Notes under the pieces: generated by a model
Seen by the model: only the letters and a program-made list of their open reading frames with translations
Databases searched by the model: none
What the model was told of the DNA's origin: nothing
Translations under genes and position numbers: made by a program
In this document: positions 1 to 9,559 of the stretch, in pieces
How positions within the stretch are numbered: the stretch's first letter is position 1
Layout: each line of letters starts with the position of its first letter
NCBI GenBank assembly: GCA_022496185.1
Contig: WTXG01000443.1
Coordinates: 1 to 22,383, forward strand
DNA length: 22,383 nt
Direction of reading: 5' to 3'
Origin: Multifurca ochricompacta
Taxonomy: Eukaryota; Basidiomycota; Agaricomycetes; Russulales; Russulaceae

Positions 1-643
1 GCTGGTGGTGGAGTCCATGATTAAGCCCTAGATGATTGGGGCCATGACTGAGTAGATGTCAAGTCTGTCTCTGGTAGGCGTGGTTACCCTACAAGGCAAC
101 GGATACTTATGCCCAGAGATGAAGACTATATCTACTATGTATAGACTATAGTAGTGCAGCCTACTTGTATCGAGCCCAAGCGTCATGGGAGTGACTACCC
201 ATGCCTTGTTCTAGACCCTAAACTCCGCATGCGGGTCGCTAAACCCGGCTTACAGACAGAGCCAAGCATTGGCTGGACTTAAAGCCACAAGCTTCTGGCT
301 ATAGGCCTACTAAAGCTATCTATGGGATGAAGACCCAGCTACAACTATGAAATTTACTAATACCTAGAGCACACTCAAGGAGCTTAAGATGTTTCACCCG
401 CTTAGGGTCCCTCATCATCTTTCGCAAGAACCCCAAAGGGCTAGCCAAACAGTTCAGGATGAGCAGTAAACTGCGTCATCCTGTGGGGTGTTAAGGTGCA
501 CAGACAGTAAATAAAGAAGCTCACTGGAAGAAGCTGGTGGGAAAGACTTTGAAGCTTTTGTGAGCTTGTGTGCAAGTAAGCGAGTTGGGCTGTAAATGAA
601 CAAAGGGAATTACAGATCAGTATGAGCGGCAGGGCCCATAACC
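1..643 (-). mobile_element. copia-1 copy L, untranslated leader (partial)
   Basis: This is the internal leader of an LTR retrotransposon reading leftward off the window. Its reverse complement matches about 11256-11895, where the same sequence runs from an LTR toward a copia gag ORF. Shared blocks include the GGTTATGGGCCCTG motif just inside the LTR (about 631-643), the block around 165-230 and the first 50 bases of the window. No convincing ORF is present. The gag of this copy must lie left of base 1. GGTTATGGGCCCTG sits where a primer-binding site is expected, but I cannot assign the tRNA. Confidence 0.8.
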
Positions 644-1153
644 TGTCAAACAATCATGGTGCTGGTTATACTGACTGTGGTTAGTAGCGGGTTAGGCTAG
701 AACGACAAGTATACTTCAGAGATAGAAGAAACTCTTAATTACTATTCTACTGACCTAGAATGACAAGTATCTACAAGAGACGGTTAGTCAAAGGTATGGT
801 AGAAAGTATAGTAGAACTTACACTTCAGAGATAGAAGAAACTCTGAAGTGGAAGAGACAAAACAGACACCCTTATATACCCTTGAGGGCCAGGGGAAATG
901 GTCTGTGCACACTGGGAATAAGTCCACAAGTGCTGGACAATAAACAGAGAGGGATAAAGGCCATTGGCCAAAGAGATATCACATGCTTACTGCACATTAC
1001 TAAGTCCATCACTAATCAGCTGAGTAAGGTGAGAAAGAAATGTAATAATGATAACATAAAAAGTCCGATACTCCGAAGTCTAATCTAATCTAATCTACAG
1101 CTGAAGCGAACCTTAGATGCCTGAAGCATCTCCAGACACGTCCTGTGTCAACA
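644..1153 (-). repeat. copia-1 5' LTR, copy L (510 bp)
   Basis: On the minus strand this begins TGTTGACACAGG and ends TTTGACA, giving the TGT...ACA ends of an LTR. It matches the right-hand copy (9161-11255 without the Tc1 insert) along its length. A TATA-like sequence (about 872-879, minus) is followed about 30 nt downstream by a perfect 8-bp stem (823-830 with 841-848). It abuts the truncated LTR M in the same orientation, so copy L probably inserted into copy M. The outer boundary is exact; the inner boundary is inferred from the ACA end shared by both copies. Confidence 0.82.
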
Positions 1154-2792
1154 GAAAAGACAAGTACTATAAGAAGTGTTAGTCTAAAGGAAGTAGAGAG
1201 TAAAGTAGATGGGACTTACACTTCAGAGGTAGTGATGTGCCTGGCCCAGCTCAAAGCTGGAAGCCAGGCCAAGCCAAGCCATTGTGATGGCCCAGCAAGG
1301 GCTTTGGCCCAGCTCAGAGTAGCTAAAAGCCAAAGCTGCCAGCTCAGGCCATGGCTTTTGACCATAATTTTAGTGTGTACAAGTGCAATAGCAATTGTAA
1401 CAGGTGCAACAATCCCAATTACAAGGAAAGATTAGATAAGATGATAAAAAGTGTCCTTAATTAAGTAGACAATGAAAATGATGAAAATGCCTGTCAAAAG
1501 CTGTGCAGAACATGGAGATTGATGCACACATAAGGTTTGAGGTAGTCAGAGACAAACAGCCCTGCTTGTATGGCAATAATACACCTATATTGACAATACC
1601 AAGAGCCTGCAGCCCCAAGAGGACAAGATCAGCTCCTACTATGCCTAGATACAATGTAAACCCACCTGCAGCCCCAAGAGGACAAGATGGGGTCTGCAGC
1701 ATGTTACAGGATGTCTTATATACATATCTGCTGTTATCCTATGAAGTGCCAAGTCAGACCATGTGTCCAATGTAAAATAAGACTACAATCAGTTATGGGA
1801 TGCATAAGAGCATATCTCCATACTACTGTGTCTTGTTTGGTCACACACAGTCTATTTGCATGGTCTGGCACCCTCTAAAATACATTCTAGACTATTGTTA
1901 GACTATCCTGGTAATTACATATTGTTCCATCTATTGACACAGTGTCCGCGAGTATCTACAGGGTCCATGCTGCATAGGGCAGTTCTGTAAATGCATAACA
2001 CACACAAAGTGCAGGGTGGACCACATCAGTCTGGCTGCTCTCCTGACTGCGAGGGTCAGATCTTGAGTAAACATGCATGTGAGGCATTCTGGGTGGCTTT
2101 ACTAATGGGATACATCATAAGGAATATAGTAAGGCTATTTAACAACAATAAAGACAAAGTATATGACTGTGGCCCTGGTGCATGTGAGCTTGCACAATGG
2201 CACGTCTCACCTGTGCACTTGGGCCTGCATGGCTGGCACTTGTCTCAAAACTTGATTGAAAAAAAAGGAAAAAAAAAAAACTACTAGTTCCACATCGTAA
2301 AATATGTACTTTCTCTGCCAAAAGCCACGGCTTGGGCCAAGCCAGGCCAGGGCCAAGCCATCTGTGGTGGCTTTGGCTCAGCCCAGACTTCAGGAAAGCT
2401 GGAGCTGCCTCAGGCCAAGCCAAAGCTGCAGCTTTTGGGCCAAGCTGGGCCAGAACATCACTATTCAGAGGTAGAAGGAACTCTGAAGTGTAAGAGACAA
2501 AACAGACACCCTTATATACCCATGGGGGCCAGGGGAAATGGTCTGTGCACACTGGGAATAAGTCCACAAGTGCTGGATAACAAACAGTGAGGGATAAAGG
2601 CCATTGGCCAAAGGAGAATCACATGCTATACTGCGCATTACTAAGTCCATCACTAATCAGCTGAGTAAGAAGCAAAAGAATGTAATAAAGATAACATAAA
2701 AAGTCCGAAACTCCGGATCTAATCTAATCTAATCTACAGCTGAAGCGAACCTTAGATGCCTGAAGCATCTCCAGACACGTCCTGTGTCAACA
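1154..2792 (-). repeat. copia-1 LTR, copy M, truncated and split by a hAT insertion
   Basis: Segments 1154-1229 and 2464-2792 together make a third copia-1 LTR, starting TGTTGACACAGG at 2792 on the minus strand. The TATA-like box (about 2513-2520), the CTTCAGAG/CTCTGAAG stem and the repeated TCTAA near the outer end are all recognisable. It is cut short at 1154, where copy L begins. The segment between 1230 and 2463 is a separate DNA transposon with its own target duplication. The missing LTR end may lie beyond the left edge, on the far side of copy L. Confidence 0.8.
1230..2463. mobile_element. Non-autonomous hAT-type element (1,234 bp)
   Basis: The insert is flanked by a perfect 8-bp direct repeat, TTCAGAGG, at 1222-1229 and 2464-2471. 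It has terminal inverted repeats starting TAGTGATGT and continuing into CTGGCCCAGCT at both ends. An 8-bp duplication with TAG-type termini is characteristic of the hAT superfamily. Roughly 130-180 bp at each end is packed with GGCC, AAGCC and AGCTG words, like the subterminal repeats bound by hAT transposases. No transposase reading frame is seen; the internal ORFs (for example 1503-1775) show no recognisable domain. It would have to be mobilised in trans. Confidence 0.85.
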
Positions 2793-2831
2793 ATTACCAC
2801 TTTAGGGATGTCAGTGTGAGGGTTTGACTGG

Positions 2832-3079
2832 ATGCAATTCACCCAAAAGATTGTGCCAAACCACATGATGTAAAGTAAACAACAGCAAATTCTGTTGAAC
2901 CAAGATAGCAGTACAGAGGTTCTGGGATAGCAGTTCAACATGTGATGTAAAGTAAATAATGGCAAACTCTGTGAGAGCTCACCCAACTCTCCCCCACCAC
3001 TGACATTCCTAAAGTGGTAATCTTGTCACACAACTGTGATTTGTAATAATATTTATTTTAAAAAGGAAGTTATTGTTGA
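2832..3079. repeat. 248-bp inverted repeat, left arm (CpG-free)
   Basis: This arm pairs with 3912-4159 in inverted orientation over the same length with no gaps. I count about 15 differences (about 94% identity). The right arm has 11 CpG dinucleotides and this arm has none. A 24-base block beginning ATTACCACTTTAGG, which is part of both arms, occurs a third time at about 2793-2816. I cannot assign the repeat to a transposon family, because no clear terminal repeat or target duplication bounds it. Confidence 0.9.
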
Positions 3080-3911
3080 ATATGTATTTTAGAAAGGGAC
3101 AAAATATCATTACAAATCAGTTGGAATAAGATCAGATAAGGATTAGATAAGAACTTTAGCATTTCTTGCATGTTCTCACTAGCCTTGAGAATGAGCCACC
3201 CACCCTCTTGTTCCAGCACTGGAGCATACAGTGGTCCCAGAATTGGACCTGGTGCTTCCTTTTCTCACTCTCATGAACTCTTTGGGTCTTCTTATTTTTC
3301 CTACATGTATCTTACTTTTGATAGTGGTCACAAGTCTTGTGCAGTAAGTGTAAAGGTACAAGATTAGATTTTATTTGTGCTTCAGGGCCTTGCCCAAATC
3401 ACACAGCTACTACCAGTACATAGTAACTACTGTTGTGAACATGAGTGAAGGGTGGGAACCACCATGTGCAAAACCTCTTGGTAGAGGGGAAACAGGAGAG
3501 ACAGTGTGTAATAGAGAAGGAGTGGGGAGGGGAACAGAGCACATGTGTTGGAGAAGAAAGGTGAACCTACCCATACTACCCAATGTCACCAACTCAGACT
3601 TAATCCAGCTCACAAGGTCATCTCACCAAAGGAGGTCATGTGAAGGCCCACATGTCCTGGATAAAGGTGAGAAAATCCTCAATGTAAGGTTTGCAAGTGA
3701 AGAGTATGTGCCATGGAAGTGGGTCAAGTTCCAGAGCCCAGTCAGGCAGGAATTGGAGATCCTGTCGACAGTCGGAGTAGAGGGGGTGTAGGAGTGCGTG
3801 AGGGAAGGTGAGGGGGGTGAGGTGGTCGCATGAGCAGAGCCGGTCTTTCATCAGGTTGAAAACATTTGTCTATATGTCACATGACTTTGATTTGTAATGT
3901 TTTTTTGTTGA
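3080..3911. other. Spacer between inverted-repeat arms; no gene recognised
   Basis: No ORF here resembles a known protein. The longest frame (3375-3791, plus) has no domain and no intron-like context. The sequence has no CpG until position 3765, then CpGs appear at a normal rate (3765-3845). There is weak similarity just inside each arm (ATTACAAATCA on both sides), so the inverted repeat may originally have been longer. Confidence 0.6.
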
Positions 3912-4159
3912 TCAACGATAACTTCCTTTTTAAAATAAATATTATTACAAGTCACAGTTGTGTGACAAGATTACCACTTTAGGAATGTCAGCGGTGGGGG
4001 AGAGTTGGGTGAGCTCTCGCCGAGTTTGCCATTATTTACTTTTCGTCACGTGTCGAACCGTTATCCCGGAACCTCTGTACTGCTATCTTGGTTCAACAGA
4101 ATTTGCTGTTGTTTACTTTACATCACGTGATTCGGCACAATCTTTTGGGTGAATTGCAT
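3912..4159. repeat. 248-bp inverted repeat, right arm (CpG-retaining)
   Basis: This is the partner of 2832-3079. It keeps 11 CpGs, including two CACGTG E-box-like sites (about 4045-4050 and 4125-4130). It lies roughly 400 bp upstream of the P450 coding region, so it may be part of that promoter, with the left arm a rearranged duplicate. This is inference from position only. Confidence 0.88.
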
Positions 4160-4541
4160 TTACTTGAGGGTTCGAGATGGACGAGCCGAAATTAACACCA
4201 ACACCAAAGGACATAAACTCGCTTCTCTTCTCTACCATGGCTTCGACAGCACTTGATAAGTGCTTACTCATGCCACAGATGCTAAGACGATGATGACTCA
4301 TTATGCCGAATAATACCGCATAAGTACCGGCCTTCCCGCCAAATGTTGAACTCACCACCCCTTGCCCCCACTCTCCCCCAATGGTGTTATACGAGCCCTC
4401 AAGATTATATACCTTAAGAAAGTGGATAAACATTAAATGGTTCCCCGACGCTTATAATACCTCAGGTATAAATGTGGCCCCACTCCACCTCTCTCCGTCA
4501 ACTCACCATTCTCCCGTGATCTTCCAGCAATCTCGAGCGTT
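4160..4541 (+). promoter_or_regulatory. P450 upstream region
   Basis: This gene-free stretch lies between the inverted repeat and the P450. It holds a TATA box at 4467-4472 and a pyrimidine-rich stretch at about 4478-4528 that would be near the transcription start. A 106-codon frame on the minus strand (4113-4433) overlaps the repeat arm and has no recognisable domain. Confidence 0.55.
4467..4472 (+). promoter_or_regulatory. TATA box of the P450 gene
   Basis: TATAAA lies 75 bp before the first codon of the P450 frame. That spacing predicts a short leader and argues that translation should begin near 4542, where a TTG rather than an ATG stands. Confidence 0.6.
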
Positions 4542-6450
4542 TTGAAACTGCCCATACTTGACACATTTTTGAAGGACAGGACTCTTGTAACGGGTGTCCT
4601 TCTCATTCTAATCTTCGCCTTCATCACCTCTTATCTCACAAGTCCATGGCGAAAGTTGCCTCCGAGTCCTCCGCGTATCCCAATTGTTGGGAACATGTCC
4701 CAGCTAAAAAACAAGAAGTGGCTATTCTCGAGTGATTGTAAGGGACGCTTCAGTGAGTATCAAACGATTCTTTGGAATAGATGTAAGGATGAACAGACAG
4801 TTGATTGTAGGCGAGGTGATGCATCTTGATGCCATGGGGAGACAAACAATCATATTCAACAGTCTTAAATCGGCCTATAATGTCCTTGAGCAGCGTACGG
4901 GTAACTATTCAGGTCGCCCTCGGTTCATTATTGCACAAGAGATACTTTATGAAGGTCTGGGGGTGGTAATGATGGATTATGGCGAGCTGTGAGTGCCAGA
5001 TAAGAATAAGATACGAGGCGCCATCGCTTATTCTACTCCCAAGTTGGCGCCGCTTGCGCCGTGCTGCACATGACGCTGTCAGCCGGACGGCAATTCGAAA
5101 TTATCACCCTACTCAAACAAAAGAGGCCACAATTCTCGTCTCCGCGCTTCTCGAGGACCCCCAAAATCGACATGGACACTTTCAGCGTGCTGGAGCCTCC
5201 GCAATCCTGTCCATCCTGTATGACTATCCAACTCTGGAGTCATCAAATGAGAAGATCGTGGTGGACATTGATGACAATCTTAACTGGTCCAGCCGTGCAG
5301 CAGCTAGGACCTCCGTCGTCGAATTCTTTCCTTGGATGATTCACATTCCACAGAGGTCTCGTCTTCCTTGCCTTTTCTATTCGCTATAATGACATGTGAT
5401 GAGAACAGATTTGCAAAATGGAAGAGGGAGGCTTTAATGCGAGCTGCTCAGCGCTATGATATATTTCTGCGACTATTTGATCGCGTCAGGGCCGATATTG
5501 TACGGCAATGGGTTCACATGCTGCGTGTGAGGTCCAACTAACGGATTATGCTGTAGGCGACCGGTGGGGAGCGCCCGAGTTTCAGTGCGTCATTGTTGCG
5601 AAACCACGATCGCTACCACCTTTCCGAACGTGAAATGACGTTCCTCTCTGGCCAGATGTAGTAAGTGATTATTATCTCGAGTCCACTTATTGACTAACTA
5701 GTAATTAAAGTATTGCTGGTTTTGAAACGACATCAACTACACTGATGTGGTGGACACTCGCCATGGTAGCCTTCCCTCAAGTTCAACGCCGTGCACAAGC
5801 AGAACTAGACGCTGTAGTTGGCCGCTCCCGTTTACCTACATTCGAAGATGCTCCTCACCTACCATATGTGCGTGCAGTCGTAAGAGAAGTTCTCCGTTGG
5901 CGACCTCCAGTCCCATTTGGGGTACCTCATGCTGCCACCGAAGACGACTGGTACGAGGGCATGTTCATTCCGAAAGGAGCTACGTGCTTAGCAAACATTT
6001 GGCAATGTAATCATGATCGTGCCATATTTGGTGAAGACGCGGATGACTTCCGGCCAGAACGACATCTGGACGAAGGAGGTGAACTATTGCCTGGTCCAAT
6101 AGAAACGAACCAAGAAGGGCATGTATCGTTTGGGTTCGGGCGACGAATCTGCGTGGGGAAATATCTAGCGAACGACACACTCTTCATAAGCACGGCAAGG
6201 ATGCTATGGGCAACGACTATTGAACGCGTTCTGGATGAGAACGAGAAGGAGGTGGTGCCGGATACGGACACATTTATTGATATGGGAGTTTTTATGTGAG
6301 TACTTGGTGCAGGAGGCGATGTCCCTGACTTTATTTACTGATTCCTGGAAATGCAGCCATCCAACTCCATACGACTGCAGAATTAGGCCCCGTTTCCCTG
6401 AGGTGGTATCTATTCTTTCAGAAGAGCGTGAGCGCTTCAAGGGGGATTGA
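4542..6450 (+). CDS. Cytochrome P450 monooxygenase, seven exons, start codon apparently TTG
   Basis: Predicted haem-thiolate monooxygenase, probably ER-anchored. Exons: 4542-4752, 4811-4988, 5044-5355, 5409-5511, 5557-5660, 5711-6295, 6357-6450. They total 1,587 nt (528 aa plus TGA), a usual fungal P450 length. The introns (58, 55, 53, 45, 50, 61 bp) all have GT-AG ends and the phases agree. Visible elements are a membrane segment (about residues 14-32), a proline hinge PPSPPR (40-45), a WRRLRR helix C motif, the I-helix AGFETT (305-310), ExxR as EVLR (362-365), a PERF-like FRPERH, and the haem loop FGFGRRICVG with Cys about 450. The frame is open upstream to 4458 without an ATG, so the start is either a mutated ATG (TTG at 4542) or sits in an unseen upstream mini-exon. 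The next in-frame ATG (about residue 52) would lose the anchor. The fourth intron begins GTTCAC, a weak donor, chosen because it keeps the frame. Substrate and CYP family are not assignable from sequence alone. Confidence 0.93.
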
Positions 6451-6966
6451 AGTGAATACCTCGCTCAATGCAAGACGACACGTAATCTTACATAAAAATT
6501 GACAATACTTTTCAGAAGTACCAACTAAGCTGTTAAATGAGTAGGACGTTTGTTGGTCCTGTTCTCGGTTTTACGGAATCGGAGGGATCCGAGATGCAAG
6601 AATCTATAATCTATATACTGCTTTCATCCAAGTAACTACAGTTGCTGGGGCCCCCTGCCACTCTGTATGTAACCCCCCAATAGACACAATGCACTAGCTT
6701 CCTTTTCTGTCAATCTCTCATCACACAGAACCAACTGGGTCACAGGGGCATGGAGGCAAGTCAATTACCAATTGGTACCCACCAAAGTGGTGTGCCTAAG
6801 GGAGATGAGAGTAATTGGGTAGGGGAAACATAGTTAAGAGGAATAAAAGTGCTGGCTATCTCTTTGATACCAGCAGCAGTAGCAGCTAATGTAAAGTGAG
6901 CAGGGTGTGTAGCAGCAAGTCTGTACAGAGCCAACCTCAGTAAACCTGTGTGCATGTAATTATAAG
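6451..6966. other. P450 downstream region; nothing recognised
   Basis: No coding region or transposon end is seen. CpGs continue to about 6590 and then stop until about 7210, which marks the right edge of the CpG-containing island around the P450. AT-rich sequence at about 6480-6540 could hold the polyadenylation site. Confidence 0.5.
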
Positions 6967-7690
6967 TAGTGATGTGACACCTCAGGCTTGGCTTTGAGTG
7001 GCTCAGGCTTTTCAAAACTCAAGCCTGGGCTGTAGAAATGGCTTCTGGCCAGCTTAGGCTCAAGCTGTAGCTTTACAGTGCAAGGTTTAGTTTGCATCTT
7101 CTGATGGCTTTTACTCTGCATCCCTTGCCTTACATTTCATTCTGAAGGACTTGTAGTTTACATTGTATCAGCCCCTGTATCTAGTGATTGTCAAGGGTTT
7201 TCATACCTGTGCGGGTAAGCGCCACAGGTTTTGCCAGGTACAACAGGTACAGGTATATGGCTCCCAACCTGTGGAAACCCATACCTGCATGGCAGGTTTG
7301 GCAGGTATAGGCGCCAATTATGCATTGACAAGATCAGTAGAATTTCTAAGATAAAACACATCTGCTGCCACAAAAATATAAGATCTCGTCTGATGTATGA
7401 TACAGGGTGAATTTTAATATGTTCTAGTGTTATCCTACAAAATATCAAAGCAGATCAACAGTGCGATGTAAAATAAAACTGTTATCAGTGATCTACATTC
7501 TTGAAAATCATGATGCATCTGTTTTATTAATGCATGACCAATTCTGCCAGTCTGGCACTATCTAAAATACTCTCTAGACTACTTTAGACTATTCTATAAT
7601 TCAATTATCAAATTACTTTATTGAAACAAGGCCCGCATGTATCTACAAGCTGCATGGGGCAGTGACTACATTGCATTGCATGGTGGTCTG
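6967..7690. mobile_element. Relic of a second hAT-type element
   Basis: The stretch opens with TAGTGATGTG, the same terminus as the intact hAT element at 1230. It is followed by GGCTT/AGCC-rich subterminal sequence (6985-7075). Positions about 7540-7670 match 1850-1985 of that element (shared TCTGGCAC, TCTAAAATAC, CTAGACTA, GTATCTACA and GCATGGGGCAG-like words). No matching right terminus or 8-bp duplication is found, so the element is degraded or truncated. The right limit given is where similarity fades. Confidence 0.55.
7201..7315. repeat. Cluster of CAGGT/ACCTG words
   Basis: About nine copies of CAGGT or its complement ACCTG lie within roughly 115 bp in both orientations, bounded by GCGCC-type words. 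The cluster lies within the hAT relic. Similar short palindromic GGTTACC/GGTAACC patches occur at about 8171-8215 and 9126-9160. It could be a transposase-binding subterminal array or simple duplication. Confidence 0.4.
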
Positions 7691-7732
7691 ACCTCTTTCC
7701 TATTAAGGAAGGTTGACTTAAATGTGCAGAAT

Positions 7733-8481
7733 TGTGCATCCAGGGACCAGGACAGTCACACTTGTATGAAATGAAACTAGAATAATAAAATAATAATGTA
7801 AATAAAAGATCCTTTTAATCTTCTGAACATAAAACAACAATTTTTGAGGAATCTTGAGTAGCCATAAATGAATGCATTGTGTCCAAGTGCTTATCTCCTT
7901 GACCAGGATGGCCCAGGCCATTTATCTGAAATGTGCAGAAATGCAAAGAACAGTTGCGCTTGTATAAAATTGAAACCAGAATAATAAAATAAAAATGGAA
8001 TAATAAATTATCTTAATCTTATGAACATAAAATAGGAATCTTTAAGGGATCTTGAGTAGCCATAAATGAACATGTTGTGTCTGAGTGTGTATCTCCTTGA
8101 CCAGGATGGCCCAGGCCAATTGTCCAAAATGTGTGATGCAAGTAAAGAACTTGCACGCGTTTCATTTTATGGGTAACCCAGGTATCAAAACAATTATCCA
8201 GGGGTTACCCCTGCCAATGTCTATGTGTTCATTAAATTTTTTTGCATTCTGTGCAGTTATCTGACAGGCTATTCATCAATGTTCTATAACATCCTATCTA
8301 ATCATCTCTGTATACTGGATTTTAGTTGTGCTTGTATAAAATTGAAAGCAGAATAATAAAATAATAATGGAATAATGAATTATTTTAATCTTCTGAACAT
8401 AAAACAAGAGTCATTGAGGGATCTTAAGTAGCCACAAATAAACATGTTGTGTATCTTCTTGGTCCGGGAAGTCCTGGGCTG
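7733..8481. repeat. Degenerate tandem array of about 200-380-bp units
   Basis: Three related units start near 7733, 7955 and 8330. Each has a CTTGTATRAAAT-type start, an AATAATAAAATAATAATG-like AT block, GAACATAAAA, a RGGATCTTRAGTAGCCA block and a TCTCCTTGACCAGGATGGCC-like end. The third unit is split by the solo LTR at 8482 and resumes at 9076-9160. Units two and three also share the following AAGTAAAGAACTTGCAC block, so the duplication there is about 380 bp long. No coding capacity is seen. Confidence 0.7.
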
Positions 8482-9075
8482 TGTAACGCCTGGTGCGGGC
8501 GTTCGTCACGACGTGTGATGAGTCGCGTAGCCAAACTACGAAGTCAGGTGTGCACTGTCTTTCAAGTGTACGGAGATTGGGTGAGAAGTCAACACAAAGG
8601 AGCTAATCCCTTAGTGCTGGTGAGCGGACAAGTGCCAGAAGCACTGAGACAATTCAAGAGTCGGGTCTTAGGGATCACCCAGAAGGTAATGCACCAAGTC
8701 AATCAAGAAGTCGAGTCTAAGGTATACAGGCTATCGAGACAGGCCTTATATACGTAATAGAGGTCGGAGTCCGAATCGGAGTATTGTACTCGATGTATCA
8801 ACAGAGTTGTAATCTATCCAAAGAGGGAATGGAGTCAAGTGGGCCAGGTGAGAATATACATAGATGAATCTGGTATAGTCGCAGTTCTGGTGGGAAAATA
8901 TGTAAGTGTCCTTGTGTAAGGTATGAGTCATAGATAAGCACTGCCTCGAGTCAACAATAAGGAACAAATAGGCACAAAGGAAGTCATAACACCATCAACA
9001 AGGGGACAAACAGAGACAAACGAAGTGTCACATGATGGAGAAAGAAAATAAGACGACGCAGCGGGGTTCGTAACA
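8482..9075 (-). repeat. Solo gypsy LTR (594 bp) with 5-bp target duplication
   Basis: Ends are TGTAACG...CGTAACA, and a perfect GGCTG duplication flanks it (8477-8481 and 9076-9080). It is closely related to the gypsy C LTR at 12713-13071 and more distantly to LTRs A and B. Read on the minus strand it starts TGTTACGAACCCC and has a TATATAAGG box near 8744-8752, which sets the orientation. No internal sequence is attached, so it is the product of LTR-LTR recombination. Confidence 0.9.
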
Positions 9076-9559
9076 GGCTGGGTATCTGAAATGCGTGATG
9101 CAAGTAAAGAACTTGCACATGTTTTCACAGGTGACCTGCAGGTAACCTGTGGGTTACCTGTGTTGAACACAGAAGATGTTTGGTGATGCTTCAGGCATCA
9201 GGTGATTAGATTAACTGCTTTGTAGATTAGATTAGATTCCGGAGTTTCGGACTTTTACCATATCTTTATTACTTTCTTTCTCACATTCCACAGTAGCTGA
9301 CTGATGCACTATGTACAGTGGGTCAAAAAACTGTCCCGATGTTTGCACCATTTCTAGTATTCACTCTATAGCACCTCAGCATTTAGGAATCTGGTTATGG
9401 TGTGGCTGTATGTCTGAAAGCCCGGCTTCCTGGCTACCATACCCAATTTGGATCAAAGAGATTGGCCATGATATAAGCATTTTATGATCAAATCAAATCA
9501 ATCAATCATCGGGACGGTTTTTTGACCCACATTTTAAATCCACTATCTGCCCAATTACT

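Noticed and set aside
1145..1435. A 96-codon plus-strand ORF
   Set aside because: It spans the LTR L/LTR M junction and the hAT terminus and has no domain.
2139..2567. A 142-codon minus-strand ORF
   Set aside because: It runs from the hAT end into the LTR across a transposon boundary, so it cannot be an evolved gene.
3375..3791. A 138-codon plus-strand ORF in the inverted-repeat spacer
   Set aside because: No known domain and no promoter or intron context. An open frame of this length can arise by chance in CpG-depleted sequence.
4113..4433. A 106-codon minus-strand ORF upstream of the P450
   Set aside because: It overlaps the inverted-repeat arm, is absent from the left arm's context, and has no recognisable domain or intron signals.
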